DNA of 64,000 nucleotides, from the NCBI GenBank assembly GCA_018241225.1, contig JAFEEG010000002.1:100916-164915 (forward strand), read 5' to 3'. The position numbers and the translations under genes are program-made. Below are positions 26,908 to 36,124 of the stretch, piece by piece; position 1 is the stretch's first letter; each line of letters starts with the position of its first letter. This stretch comes from Pseudomonadota bacterium (lineage in GTDB: Bacteria; Pseudomonadota; Gammaproteobacteria; Burkholderiales; Burkholderiaceae_C). The notes beneath the pieces were generated by a model. That model searched no databases. It saw nothing but the letters and a program-made list of their open reading frames with translations, and was not told the origin of the DNA.

Positions 26908-27648
26908 TCATGCCAGGGCTCCTCGCCGGGCCGCCTGCACGGTGCCGCCATCCGCACGCTCGCGCCATTCGCGCAGCAGCGAGATGGCCAGGTTGAGCAC
27001 CAGCACCATCAGCAGCAGCACCGCGCCCAGCGCCAGGGCCAGCGGCAGGTCGCCCTTGCTGGTCTCCAGCGCGATGGCGGTGGTCATCACACGCGTGAAA
27101 CCATCGATGTTGCCGCCCACCACCATCACCGCGCCCACCTCGGACACGGCGCGGCCAAAGGCGGCGATGAGAACGGTGACCAGCGCATAGCGTTCGTCCC
27201 ACATCAGCAGCACCGCGCGCATGAAGGCCCGCGCGCCCAGCGAGCAAAGCTGCTCGCCATGGGCACGCTCCGCATCCTCGATCACCTGGCGCGTGAGCGC
27301 GGTGACCACCGGCAGCACCAGCACCGCCTGCGCCAGCACCATCGCCTTGAAGGAAAAGAGCCACCCCAGGAAGCCCAGCGGCCCGGAGTTGGAAAGCAGC
27401 AGGTACACGACCAGGCCCACCACCACCGAAGGCAGCGCCAGCATGGTGTTGAGCACGGTGAGCAAGGCGCCGCGACCAGGAAAGCGGGCCACCCCCAGCC
27501 ACGCACCGGCCAGCAGCCCCAGGCTGCAGGCCAGGGCACAGGCACAGGCGCTGACCAGCAGCGAACGCCCCACGATCGACCACAGCACGGCGTCGCCCGA
27601 CACCAGCAGATGCCAGGCGGCTGCGAAGCTTTCGGCAAAGGTGTTCAT
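26908..27648 (-). CDS. tupB: Tungstate-type ABC transporter permease
   Basis: A 246-residue permease with about five or six membrane helices and the coupling loop LGARAFMRAVLLMWDERYALV; LALPSVVVGLVVYLLLS is characteristic of TupB. It is the first gene of the tupBCA operon and is transcribed away from an HTH/binding-domain regulator 115 bp away. Works with TupA and TupC to import tungstate (possibly molybdate). Confidence 0.93.
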   Translation of the reverse strand: MNTFAESFAAAWHLLVSGDAVLWSIVGRSLLVSACACALACSLGLLAGAWLGVARFPGRGALLTVLNTMLALPSVVVGLVVYLLLSNSGPLGFLGWLFSFKAMVLAQAVLVLPVVTALTRQVIEDAERAHGEQLCSLGARAFMRAVLLMWDERYALVTVLIAAFGRAVSEVGAVMVVGGNIDGFTRVMTTAIALETSKGDLPLALALGAVLLLMVLVLNLAISLLREWRERADGGTVQAARRGALA

Positions 27649-27714
27649 GGCGTGCTTGTGTCCTCCGGGGTCGCCTCAAATCGACGTCGCGAGTATTGAT
27701 CTGTGACAATTTGG

Positions 27715-27738
27715 ACCTATGCAATTTAGTTCATAGGT
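27715..27738. promoter_or_regulatory. Inverted repeat between tupB and its divergent regulator
   Basis: ACCTATG - 10 nt - CATAGGT is a perfect 7-bp dyad in the middle of the divergent region (67 bp from tupB, about 25 bp before the likely regulator start). It differs from the ModE box at 22613, so the tup operon is probably controlled by its own regulator. Confidence 0.6.
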
Positions 27739-27763
27739 TGTGCAGCCTCTGCATAATCCGCCC

Positions 27764-28891
27764 GTGCAGCCCCAGCAAATCGAACTCTCCTACGCCATCG
27801 CAGCCCGCAGTGCGGGCGCGCCCCGCATCCGCAACGCATTGATGGAGATGCTGCAGGCCGTGCGCGACAGCGGCTCCATCTCCGGGGCGGCGCGAGTGCT
27901 CGGCCTGTCCTACCGCCATGTGTGGGGCGAGCTCAAGCGCTGGGAAGGGCTGCTGGGCCATCGGCTCGTGGCCGGCGATGCAGGCCAGGCGGCGCAGCTT
28001 TCCGAATTTGGCGACAAGCTGCTGTGGGCCGAGCGGCAGGCCCAGGCTCGGCTGGCCGCGCAGATCGAGGCCTTGCACGCCGACCTGGAACGCGCCTTTG
28101 CGCTGGCCTTCGACGACAGCACCCACGTGTTGAGCCTGCATGCCAGCCACGACGATGCGCTGGTGGCCCTGCGCGCGCATGCCGCGGCCACCGCACAGGT
28201 GCACCTGGACATCCAGTTCAGCGGCAGCGTGGACGCCATCCGCGCCCTCAACCAGGGCCGCTGCGTGATGGCCGGCTTTCATGCGCGCGAGCGCCCGCCC
28301 ATGGGCTCGCTCGCGCAGCGCACCTACAAGCCGCTGCTCAAGCCAGGGCAGCACAAGCTGATCGGATTTGCACGCCGCGTGCAGGGGTTGATCGTGGCGC
28401 CGGGCAATCCGCTGGGCCTGCGCAGCCTGAGCGACGTGGCGCAGCGCAAGGCGCAATTCGTGAACCGGGCGCTGGGCACTGGCACCCGCGTGCTGATGGA
28501 CGAGTTGCTGTCCGACGAAGGCCTGTTGCCGCGCGCGATTGCCGGCTACGACCAGTGCGAGCCCTCGCATGCGGCCGTGGCGCTTGCCATCCAGTCAGGG
28601 CAGGCCGACGTGGGCCTGGGGCTGGAGTCGGCAGCGCGCGGCGCAGACCTGGACTTCGTGCCGCTGGTGCAGGAGCGCTATCACCTCGCATGCCTGAAGA
28701 CGGCGCTGGACCAGCCCGCAACGCAAGCACTGCTGGCTGTCTTGCGCAGCGCGGCCTGGCAACACCGGCTGGGCACCCTGCCGGGCTACCGGGCCGTGGC
28801 AAGCGGCGAGGTGCAGTCGCTGCGCGCGCTGCTGCCGTGGTGGACCTTCAAGGCCGACAAGACGGTGACTGAGGAAGCGCGGGCCGCCTAG
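27764..28891 (+). CDS. ModE-like HTH regulator with C-terminal periplasmic-binding-like domain
   Basis: About 375 residues from GTG 27764 (GTG 27740 is in frame but nearly touches the operator-like repeat). N-terminal winged HTH as in ModE/LysR: MEMLQAVRDSGSISGAARVLGLSYRHVWGELKRWE. The rest is a PBP-like domain (HASHDDALVALR onward; GTGTRVLMDELL; SHAAVALAIQSGQADVGLGLE). This architecture is known beside molybdate and tungstate transporters and is thought to sense the oxyanion or cofactor. Divergent from tupB, it should regulate tupBCA. Its stop overlaps the next gene's stop by 4 nt. Confidence 0.88.
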   Translation: MQPQQIELSYAIAARSAGAPRIRNALMEMLQAVRDSGSISGAARVLGLSYRHVWGELKRWEGLLGHRLVAGDAGQAAQLSEFGDKLLWAERQAQARLAAQIEALHADLERAFALAFDDSTHVLSLHASHDDALVALRAHAAATAQVHLDIQFSGSVDAIRALNQGRCVMAGFHARERPPMGSLAQRTYKPLLKPGQHKLIGFARRVQGLIVAPGNPLGLRSLSDVAQRKAQFVNRALGTGTRVLMDELLSDEGLLPRAIAGYDQCEPSHAAVALAIQSGQADVGLGLESAARGADLDFVPLVQERYHLACLKTALDQPATQALLAVLRSAAWQHRLGTLPGYRAVASGEVQSLRALLPWWTFKADKTVTEEARAA

Positions 28892-30177
28892 ATCGCGCAG
28901 GTGCGAAAGCCCACGAACATCTCGTCGCGCGCGGGCAGTGCAAAGCCGCGCCAGCGCATCGAACGCAAGCGGGCCCGCGTGGCAAAGGACGCGCCGCGCA
29001 GCACCCGCGCCTTGCCCCATGCCGGCTGCGGATCGAACTCGCCGCCGGCGCTCCACGGATCGGCCGCAAAGCCCGGCCAGGCGCGCAATGTGCCGGCCGT
29101 CCACTCCTGGACTTCGCCCCAGCGAAAGCCCCGGCGCGCCGCACCATGCGCGGCAATTTCCCACTCGGCCTCGGTGGCCAGCCGCCGGCCGGCCCAGCGC
29201 GCCCAGGCATCGGCTTCCCACCAGCTCACATGCATGGCGCTTTGCTGGCCGGCCGCGCGCATGGCCACGCCAAAGCGGCGTTGCAGCACCGAGCCGCCAG
29301 TGCCCTGGTGGGCCGCGCCGACCTGGTCCACATGCCGCGGCGCGCGGCGCCCGTCGGCCTGCAGCCAGGCCCAGCCTTCGCGCGACCAGAACGACTCGCG
29401 GTCGTAGCCTCCGTCGTCCACGAATTCGACGAATTGCTGCCACGTGACGGGCTGTGCATCGATCTCGAATTCAGGAACGTCTTCTTCCTGCGCGCCGCAT
29501 TCCTGCGCGAATGCGAAACCGCTGCCCTCGCCAGTGGGCAAGCCCAGTCGCCAGCGTGTGGCGGGCATCAGCAAGGGCTCGCGCGTGGCGCCGGCCGGTG
29601 GCAGCTGCGCGCCCAGCGACAGGCCCAGCGTCTGCGCCATGACGATGAGCTGCTCGCCGCGCAGGTCTTCATGAAAGAGCGCCAGCCGGTAGAAGTACAG
29701 GCCGGCATCGGTCTCAGCCGCGCGCTCGAGCAGCTCCAGCGTGCTCTCCAGCGTTTCGAGCAGGTAGGCCTTGGTGGTGGCCAGGCTGGGCAGCTCGGGC
29801 GACCAGCGCTGGCTTTCGGGGCGCTGCAGCGGGTTCCACCAGCCGTCGGCCATGGGCTCGATGGCTGCCAGCCGCGTGGGCCGCGCCGGGCATTCGACGC
29901 CAAAGGCGCGCTGCGTGTTGCGGGCGATCCACCATTCGGCAAACCAGCCGATGTGGCCGGCCAGCCAGGCAGGCGGCACCACGTCGGGGCCCTGCGGCAC
30001 TTGCACCAGGCCAGCCTTTTGCATCGCCTGCTCGAACAGGCCCAGAAGATGCAGCGTGTGGTTGCGCGCGTCGATCAACGCGAGAGACAGCAACTCGCGG
30101 CCGGCACGGCGCATGTCGGGCGAATCGATGGAGTGCGGCAGGCCAGGCGCAGGCAGCATCGGCGTGGTCGAAGGCAT
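28888..30177 (-). CDS. EgtB/SenA-like protein (DinB_2 plus FGE-sulfatase domains)
   Basis: A 429-residue protein. Residues ~25-185 are a DinB_2-like four-helix domain and ~225-429 an FGE/SUMF1 domain (VTWQQFVEFVDDGGYDRESFW, HVSWWEADAWARWAGRRLATEAEWE, RGASFATRARLR). This is the architecture of ergothioneine synthase EgtB and selenoneine synthase SenA, mononuclear-iron enzymes that join sulfur or selenium to hercynine. H75 (GHIGWF) and H169 (FHEDLRGE) fit two of the three iron ligands; the third, expected four residues after H169, is R173. No egtD, senB or senC is in the window. Substrate is uncertain. Confidence 0.85.
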   Translation of the reverse strand: MPSTTPMLPAPGLPHSIDSPDMRRAGRELLSLALIDARNHTLHLLGLFEQAMQKAGLVQVPQGPDVVPPAWLAGHIGWFAEWWIARNTQRAFGVECPARPTRLAAIEPMADGWWNPLQRPESQRWSPELPSLATTKAYLLETLESTLELLERAAETDAGLYFYRLALFHEDLRGEQLIVMAQTLGLSLGAQLPPAGATREPLLMPATRWRLGLPTGEGSGFAFAQECGAQEEDVPEFEIDAQPVTWQQFVEFVDDGGYDRESFWSREGWAWLQADGRRAPRHVDQVGAAHQGTGGSVLQRRFGVAMRAAGQQSAMHVSWWEADAWARWAGRRLATEAEWEIAAHGAARRGFRWGEVQEWTAGTLRAWPGFAADPWSAGGEFDPQPAWGKARVLRGASFATRARLRSMRWRGFALPARDEMFVGFRTCAI

Positions 30178-30364
30178 GGCCGGCCATTATGGCCAGCGTG
30201 CTGCCGGCAAGGGAGCAGGTGAGGCACGCCTCGATCCAGTTCTCAGGGAAAGCCCCGCTGCCGCACCCCAGGAGCGGCGCATACAGAGAGTTACCATTGT
30301 GGGCTTTGTGCGCTGCGGTCAGCCAGCGCCCTTTTTTTGCCTTCACCAGACCGGAGACGACACC

Positions 30365-30904
30365 TTGTCCGTGCTTCTCAAATTCTCTTACTGGATGGAC
30401 TGGATCAGCACCCAGCTCGGCAAGTTTGCCGCCTGGACCGTGCTGGCCGCAGCTCTCATTTCGGCCGGCAACGCCTTCGTGCGCTTTGGCCTGAACACCA
30501 GCTCGAACGCCTGGCTGGAGATCCAGTGGTACCTGTTCTCGGTCACGGTGATGCTGGGCGCGCCGGTGGTGCTCAAGCTCAACGAGCACGTTCGCGTGGA
30601 CATCTTCTACGGCAAGCTCAAGCGCAACGGCCCGGTCCTGGTGGACCTGTTCGGCCTGCTGTTCTTCCTGCTGCCAGTGATGGGCGTCATCGCCTGGCTG
30701 TGCTGGCCCCTGTTCGTGAACATGTACGTCACCAAGGAAATGTCGGGCAACGCCGGCGGCCTGATCCGCTGGCCGGCCATGATGCTGCTGCCGCTGGGCT
30801 TCGCACTCATGTTCCTGCAAGGTATTTCGGAGGTGATCAAGCGCGTGGCCTACCTGCGCGGGCTCATCAGCATGGATACGCACTACGAGAAGCCGGTGCA
30901 GTGA
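30365..30904 (+). CDS. TRAP transporter small permease, DctQ type
   Basis: A 179-residue protein with about four membrane helices. KLNEHVRVDIFYGKL in the cytoplasmic loop is typical of the small subunit of the TakQ/mannitol-chloroaromatic type. The TTG at 30365 is chosen because GGAG lies at 30353-30356, 8 nt upstream; GTG 30371 and ATG 30395 are alternatives. It is followed by the large permease after 26 nt. The partner receptor is probably the TakP-like protein encoded convergently at 33037-34128. Confidence 0.9.
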   Translation: MSVLLKFSYWMDWISTQLGKFAAWTVLAAALISAGNAFVRFGLNTSSNAWLEIQWYLFSVTVMLGAPVVLKLNEHVRVDIFYGKLKRNGPVLVDLFGLLFFLLPVMGVIAWLCWPLFVNMYVTKEMSGNAGGLIRWPAMMLLPLGFALMFLQGISEVIKRVAYLRGLISMDTHYEKPVQ

Positions 30905-30930
30905 TTCGGCTGCAATAAGGACAACAACAT

Positions 30931-32490
30931 ATGCAGATGGAAAATTTCGCGCCGATCATGTTCGCCGGGCTGGTGGTGATCATGCTCATCGGCTTCCCGG
31001 TGGCCTTCTCGCTGGCCGCGCTGGGCATGGCCTCGGGTTTCTTCGCCATCCAGATGGGCTGGTTCCCGGCGGTGTTCATGGAGAACCTGCCGATCAACAT
31101 CTTCGGCATCCTGTCGAACGAGTTGCTGCTGGCCATCCCGTTCTTCACCTTCATGGGCGCCATCCTGGAGAAGTGCGGCCTGGCCGAGGACATGCTCGAC
31201 TCCATGGGCCAGCTCTTCGGCACGGTGCGCGGCGGCCTGGGCTACTCGGTGATCATCGTGGGCTTCATCCTCGGTGCCATCACCGGCACGGTGGCCGGCC
31301 AGGTGATCGCCATGGCGCTGATCTCGCTGCCGGTGATGATCCGCTACGGCTACAACATGCGCTACGCCACCGGCGTGCTGGCGGCCTCGGGCACCATCAC
31401 GCAACTGGTGCCGCCTTCGCTGGTGCTGATCGTGATGGCCGACCAGCTGGGCCGCTCGGTGGGCGACATGTACCGCGGCGCCTGGGGCCCCTCGATCCTG
31501 CAGGTGGCGATCTTCGCGCTCTACACCTTCCTGCTGGGCGTGTTCAGGCCCAGCCACATCCCGGGCATCCCGAAGGAAGCGCGGACCATGTCCGGTTTCG
31601 CGCTGTGGATGAAGTGCCTGCGCGGCATCATTCCCTCGGCGGTGCTGATCTTCGCGGTGCTGGGCTCCATGGGCGGCCTGCCGGGCATCGACACCGCCAT
31701 TGCAACGCCGACGGAAGCCGGCGCCATGGGCGTGGTGGGTGCACTGGCGCTGGCCGCGATGCACAAGCGCCTGACCAGGGGCCTGCTATGGGAAGCCATG
31801 GTGGGCACCATGCGCCTGACGGCCATGGTGGTGTTCATCCTGATCGGCGCGCGCGTGTTCTCGATGGTGTTCCAGGGCGTGGACGGTGCCAAGTGGGTCG
31901 AGCACATGCTCACCGGCCTGCCGGGCGGCCAGGTCGGCTTCCTGATCGCGGTCAACCTGTTCATCTTCTTCCTGGCCTTCTTCCTCGACTTCTTCGAGAT
32001 CGCCTTCATCATCCTGCCCATGCTGGGCCCGGTGGCCCACAAGCTGGGCATCGACCTGGTGTGGTTCGGCGTGCTGCTGTGCGTGAACATGCAGACCAGC
32101 TTCATGCATCCGCCCTTCGGCTTCGCGCTGTTCTACCTGCGCGGCATTGCCGATACGCTGTTCAAGGAAAAGCGGATCGACAAGCCCATCGCCTCCAGCG
32201 ACATCTACCTGGGCTCGATCCCGTGGGTGGCGATGCAGCTGATCCTGGTGGCCATCGTGATCTTCGTGCCCGAGACGGTGACGATGTTCCTGCCCAAGGA
32301 AGAAGTGGTCGACACCGACAAGATCCAGATCGTGGTGCCCGACGCCGGCGGCGAGTCGCAGCAACCGGAGTCCGAAGGCGGCGAGAACCCCTTCGGCCCG
32401 TCCAAGGATGGCGCATCCGACAGCGGCGCCAGCGCGGGCGAAAACCCGTTCGGCGAAGCGCCCAAGTCCGAAGATCAACCCAAGAACTGA
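30931..32490 (+). CDS. TRAP transporter large permease, DctM type, with acidic C-terminal tail
   Basis: A 519-residue DctM-family permease with about 12-13 membrane segments; FQGVDGAKWVEHMLTGLPGG and MQTSFMHPPFGFALFYLRG are typical of the subgroup that works with TakP-like receptors. After about residue 455 comes an ~65-residue acidic, Gly/Ser-rich cytoplasmic tail that contains GENPFG twice (residues 484-489 and 503-508). Such a tail is not part of the transport core and its role is unknown. Forms the sodium-coupled importer with the preceding DctQ. Confidence 0.92.
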   Translation: MQMENFAPIMFAGLVVIMLIGFPVAFSLAALGMASGFFAIQMGWFPAVFMENLPINIFGILSNELLLAIPFFTFMGAILEKCGLAEDMLDSMGQLFGTVRGGLGYSVIIVGFILGAITGTVAGQVIAMALISLPVMIRYGYNMRYATGVLAASGTITQLVPPSLVLIVMADQLGRSVGDMYRGAWGPSILQVAIFALYTFLLGVFRPSHIPGIPKEARTMSGFALWMKCLRGIIPSAVLIFAVLGSMGGLPGIDTAIATPTEAGAMGVVGALALAAMHKRLTRGLLWEAMVGTMRLTAMVVFILIGARVFSMVFQGVDGAKWVEHMLTGLPGGQVGFLIAVNLFIFFLAFFLDFFEIAFIILPMLGPVAHKLGIDLVWFGVLLCVNMQTSFMHPPFGFALFYLRGIADTLFKEKRIDKPIASSDIYLGSIPWVAMQLILVAIVIFVPETVTMFLPKEEVVDTDKIQIVVPDAGGESQQPESEGGENPFGPSKDGASDSGASAGENPFGEAPKSEDQPKN

Positions 32491-32547
32491 TCCTGCGCCT
32501 TGGGTCCCGCTCCGTTCCGATTCGCGCCCTCCTCGCCCGAGGGCTTC

Positions 32548-32973
32548 ATGGAAGGCCCGGCCTTCTCGCGCTTCTTCAAGCTGCTGGCCACCGCCATCGT
32601 CGGCGGCTGTGCCTTCTGGCTGGCGCAGCTGTGGTCTGCCGGCGCGCTGGGCAGTGCCAGGTCCAGCGGCCTGGGCTGGTTCGTCGCCGGCCTGGCGCTC
32701 ATGATGTGGACCTGGTTCGCCATCGTGACCAGCCGCACACGCCTGGATGACAAGGGCCTGCACCAGCGCTGGATCTGGGACAAGCACATGGCGCTGGACG
32801 ACCTGGCCTACGGCAAGCTCATCCGCGTGCGCGGGCTCGACTGGCTCATTGCACCGCGGCTGTACGTGCGCACGCTGATGGGCAAGTTCGCGGTGTTCTA
32901 TGCCGCCTCGCCGCAGATGCTGGCCGAGTTCGAGCGACTGGTGCGGGAGTTGCGCGACGCGCGCGCGCTGTAG
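32548..32973 (+). CDS. Conserved hypothetical two-helix membrane protein
   Basis: A 141-residue protein, not assigned to a function. Two membrane helices (about residues 13-30 and 40-58) are followed by a soluble domain (SRTRLDDKGLHQRWIWDKHMALDDLAYGKLIRVRG) that resembles bacterial PH-like domains. ATG 32548 with GAGGG just upstream is preferred over TTG 32500. It follows the TRAP permease by 57 nt and ends before a clear terminator, so it may be the last gene of that operon. Confidence 0.7.
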   Translation: MEGPAFSRFFKLLATAIVGGCAFWLAQLWSAGALGSARSSGLGWFVAGLALMMWTWFAIVTSRTRLDDKGLHQRWIWDKHMALDDLAYGKLIRVRGLDWLIAPRLYVRTLMGKFAVFYAASPQMLAEFERLVRELRDARAL

Positions 32974-32993
32974 TCCTGCAAGGCACAAAGAAA

Positions 32994-33016
32994 AAAGCCG
33001 CGCAGTGCGCGGCTTT
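32994..33016. terminator. Bidirectional rho-independent terminator
   Basis: A perfect 10-bp stem AAAGCCGCGC / GCGCGGCTTT with a 3-nt loop between two convergent genes. On the minus strand it is followed by TTTTTTC; on the plus strand by CTTG. It should end both the TRAP permease transcript and that of the TakP-like receptor. Confidence 0.85.
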
Positions 33017-33036
33017 CTTGTTGGGCAGCGGTCAGC

Positions 33037-34128
33037 TCAGAGCTTGACGCTTTGCATGTAGCTGTCGAAGCGGCCTTCGGCCACGCGGAACCAGGCCACC
33101 TGGTCGCGCTGGAAAGCCTGGAAGTCGGTGAAGATCTTCTTCCACTCGGGGCTCTTGGCGCTGTTCTCGGCATACACCTCTTGCGAAGCCTTGTACGAAG
33201 CGTCCAGGATTTCCTTGCTGAAGGGCAGCAGCTTGGCCTTGGCGCCGATGAGCTGCTTCAGGGCGGTCGGGTTGCGCGCGTCGTACTTGGCCAGCATGTC
33301 GACCGAAGCCTGTGCGGCCGCGGCGGTGACGATGGCCTTGTTCTCGGGCGTCAGCGCGTCGAAGGCCTTCTTGTTGATGAAGAAGTCCACCTCGGGGCCG
33401 CCTTCCCACCAGCCGGGGTAGTAGTAGTTGGGCGCGACCTTGTTGAAGCCCAGCTTCTGGTCGTCGTACGGGCCCACCCATTCGGCGGCGTCGATGGTGC
33501 CCTTTTCCAGGGCTTGGTAGATTTCGCCGCCCGGCAGGCTTTGCGGCACCACGCCCATCTTGGTCATGACGTCGCCCACCAGGCCGCCGCCCAGGCGCAT
33601 CTTCAGGCCCTTGAGGTCGGCAGCGGTCTTGATTTCCTTGCGGAACCAGCCGCCCATCTGCGTGCCGGTGTTGCCGCCGGCCAGGCTGATCATGCCGTAG
33701 CCGCCGTAGAACTCGTCCATCAGCTTGCGGCCGTTGCCGTGCATCATCCAGGCGTTCATCTGGCGGGCGTTCATGCCGAAGGGAATGGCCGAGCCGATGG
33801 CGAAGGCGGGGTTCTTGCCGTAGAAGTAGTAAGGCACCGAGTGGGCCATTTCCACCGAACCTTGCTGCACGCCGTCCACCACGCCAAAGGCGGGCATCAG
33901 TTCACCGGCGGCATGCACCGAGATCTCGAACTTGCCGCCCGACATGGCCTTGACCGCGTTGGCAAAGACTTCGGCACCACCATAGATCGTGTCCAGCGGC
34001 TTCGGGAAGCTCGAAGCCAGGCGCCAGCGAACAGCGGCTTGCGCGTGGACGGCGGGCGCAATGCCGGCGGCCAGGACACCGGCGATGCCAGCGTTCTTGA
34101 TAAGGGAACGACGATCCATTGAGTTCAC
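33037..34128 (-). CDS. TRAP transporter substrate-binding protein, TakP-like, Tat signal
   Basis: A 363-residue periplasmic receptor with a twin-arginine signal (MDRRSLIKNAG..., cut near VHAQA). Mature start VRWRLASSFPKPLDTIYGGAE and the ligand-site blocks GGWFRKEIKTAADLKGLKMR and IDAAEWVGPYDD match the TakP group, whose characterised member binds 2-oxo acids with a cation. MNS at 34128 or the Met three residues on could be the start. It is encoded convergently to the TRAP permease genes and probably completes that system. Confidence 0.9.
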   Translation of the reverse strand: MNSMDRRSLIKNAGIAGVLAAGIAPAVHAQAAVRWRLASSFPKPLDTIYGGAEVFANAVKAMSGGKFEISVHAAGELMPAFGVVDGVQQGSVEMAHSVPYYFYGKNPAFAIGSAIPFGMNARQMNAWMMHGNGRKLMDEFYGGYGMISLAGGNTGTQMGGWFRKEIKTAADLKGLKMRLGGGLVGDVMTKMGVVPQSLPGGEIYQALEKGTIDAAEWVGPYDDQKLGFNKVAPNYYYPGWWEGGPEVDFFINKKAFDALTPENKAIVTAAAAQASVDMLAKYDARNPTALKQLIGAKAKLLPFSKEILDASYKASQEVYAENSAKSPEWKKIFTDFQAFQRDQVAWFRVAEGRFDSYMQSVKL

Positions 34129-34144
34129 TCCGAAGGGGGTAGGG

Positions 34145-34173
34145 AAAAAAAGAAAACGCGGCTCGTGGCCGCG
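34145..34173 (-). terminator. Rho-independent terminator after dxs
   Basis: On the minus strand, stem CGCGGC / GCCGCG (loop CACGA) is followed by TTTTCTTTTTTT. It lies 39 nt after the dxs stop and would end the xseB-ispA-dxs transcript just before the TakP-like gene. Confidence 0.8.
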
Positions 34174-34211
34174 CTGACGACTGATTTCAGCCGGATGATT
34201 GTAAAAAACGC

Positions 34212-36110
34212 TTACAGCGCGCTGGCTCGGGACTTTCCCCCGGCATAACCCTGATCCAGCAGGTGGCCGAAGCGCTCGCGGATCGACTGCTCGATGCCCG
34301 GCGCGTCCAGGCCGATGCCCGCGAGCAGCTTGGCCGGATCGCCATGCTCGATGAAGCGGTCGGGCAGACCCAGCTGCAGCATCGGGCGGATCAGCCCGGC
34401 TTCCTGCAGCGCCTCGGACACCGCGCTGCCGGCGCCACCCATGATGGCGCCCTCTTCCACCGTGACCAGGCCGTCGTGCGTGCGCGCAATTTCAAGCAGC
34501 AGTTCGCGATCGAGTGGCTTGGCCCAGCGCATGTTCACCACCGTGGCATTCACCGCCTCGCCGGCCGCGAGCGCGGGGTACAGCAGGGTGCCGAAGGCCA
34601 GCACGGCTATGCGCGAACCCTGGCGGCGCACTTCGCCCTTGCCCAGCGGCAACGCATCGAGCGTGGCATGCGGCACCTTGCCCACACCGGCCCCGCGCGG
34701 ATAGCGCACCGCCACCGGGTGGTCCTGCTCGTAGGCGCTGGTGAGCAACTGGCGGCATTCGGCCTCGTCGGCCGGGCAGGCGATGCTCATGTTGGGAACG
34801 CAGCGCAGGAACGGAATGTCGTAGGCGCCGGCATGCGTTGCGCCATCGGCCCCCACCAGGCCCGCGCGGTCGAGCGCGAAAACCACCGGCAGGTTCTGGA
34901 TGGCCACGTCGTGCACCAACTGGTCGTAGGCGCGCTGCAGGAAGGTGGAGTAGATCGCCACCACCGGCTTGAGCCCCTCGCAGGCCAGGCCGGCAGCGAA
35001 GGTCACGGCATGCTGCTCGGCAATGCCCACGTCGTAGTAGCGCTCGGGAAAGCGCTTCTCGAACTCCACCAGGCCCGAACCCTCTCGCATGGCCGGCGTG
35101 ATGCCCACCAGGCGCGCATCCTGCGCTGCCATGTCGCAAAGCCACTGGCCGAAGACCTGGGTGAAGGTGGTCTTGGGCGCGGTGGCCGGCTTGACCAGGC
35201 CCACGGATGGATCGAACTTGCCCGGCCCGTGATAGGCCACCGGGTCGGCCTCGGCCAGCTTGTAGCCCTGGCCCTTCTTGGTCACCACATGCAGGAACTG
35301 CGGGCCATCGAGGTGCTTGAGGTTTTCCAGTGTCGGAATGAGCGACTCGAGGTCGTGCCCGTCGATGGGGCCCACATAGTTGAAGCCGAACTTCTCGAAC
35401 AGCGTGGCCGGCACCACCATGCCCTTGGCGTGCTCTTCCAGCCGCTTGGCCAGCTCGAACAGCGGCGGCGCCTTGGACAGCACGTTTTTGCCCACGATCT
35501 TGGCCTTGGCATAGAACTGTCCGCTCATCAGCTGCGCCAGGTAGCGGTTGAGCGCACCCACCGGCGGGCTGATCGACATGTCGTTGTCGTTCAGGATGAC
35601 CAGCAGCTTGCAGTCTTCGTACACGCCTGCGTTGTTCAGCGCCTCGAAGGCCATGCCCGCGGTCATGGCGCCGTCGCCGATCACGGCAATGGCGTGGCGG
35701 TTCTCGCCCTTTTGCCTGGCGGCCAGGGCCATGCCCAGCGCGGCGGAAATGCTGGTGGACGAATGCGCTGTGCCGAAGGTGTCGTACTCGCTCTCGGTGC
35801 GCTGCGGAAAGCCCGACAGGCCGCCGAGCTGGCGCAGCGTGGGCATGCGCTCGCGCCGGCCGGTGAGGATCTTGTGCGGGTAGGTCTGGTGGCCCACGTC
35901 CCACACGATGCGGTCGTGCGGCGTGTTGAAGACGTGATGCAGTGCAACCGTGAGCTCCACCGTGCCAAGGTTGGAGCTGAGGTGGCCGCCAGTGCGCGAG
36001 ACGTTGTCGAGCACGCAGGCGCGCACCTCGTCGGCCAGCTGCTTGAGCTGTGCGCGATCGAGGCCCCGCAGCTGCGAGGGGTCGGAAATCGTGGGAAGAA
36101 GCGGAGCCAT
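34212..36110 (-). CDS. dxs: 1-deoxy-D-xylulose-5-phosphate synthase
   Basis: A 632-residue transketolase-like enzyme, full length for Dxs. Thiamine-diphosphate motif [18 protein letters not shown] (about residues 145-162, closed by NDNDMSIS), catalytic-site block [15 protein letters not shown] (about residues 415-429) and C-terminal domain are present. It condenses pyruvate and glyceraldehyde 3-phosphate, the first step of the MEP isoprenoid pathway. It is the last gene of xseB-ispA-dxs, an order common in proteobacteria, 14 nt after ispA. Confidence 0.97.
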   Translation of the reverse strand: MAPLLPTISDPSQLRGLDRAQLKQLADEVRACVLDNVSRTGGHLSSNLGTVELTVALHHVFNTPHDRIVWDVGHQTYPHKILTGRRERMPTLRQLGGLSGFPQRTESEYDTFGTAHSSTSISAALGMALAARQKGENRHAIAVIGDGAMTAGMAFEALNNAGVYEDCKLLVILNDNDMSISPPVGALNRYLAQLMSGQFYAKAKIVGKNVLSKAPPLFELAKRLEEHAKGMVVPATLFEKFGFNYVGPIDGHDLESLIPTLENLKHLDGPQFLHVVTKKGQGYKLAEADPVAYHGPGKFDPSVGLVKPATAPKTTFTQVFGQWLCDMAAQDARLVGITPAMREGSGLVEFEKRFPERYYDVGIAEQHAVTFAAGLACEGLKPVVAIYSTFLQRAYDQLVHDVAIQNLPVVFALDRAGLVGADGATHAGAYDIPFLRCVPNMSIACPADEAECRQLLTSAYEQDHPVAVRYPRGAGVGKVPHATLDALPLGKGEVRRQGSRIAVLAFGTLLYPALAAGEAVNATVVNMRWAKPLDRELLLEIARTHDGLVTVEEGAIMGGAGSAVSEALQEAGLIRPMLQLGLPDRFIEHGDPAKLLAGIGLDAPGIEQSIRERFGHLLDQGYAGGKSRASAL

Positions 36111-36124
36111 GGAAGGTTTTCTTG

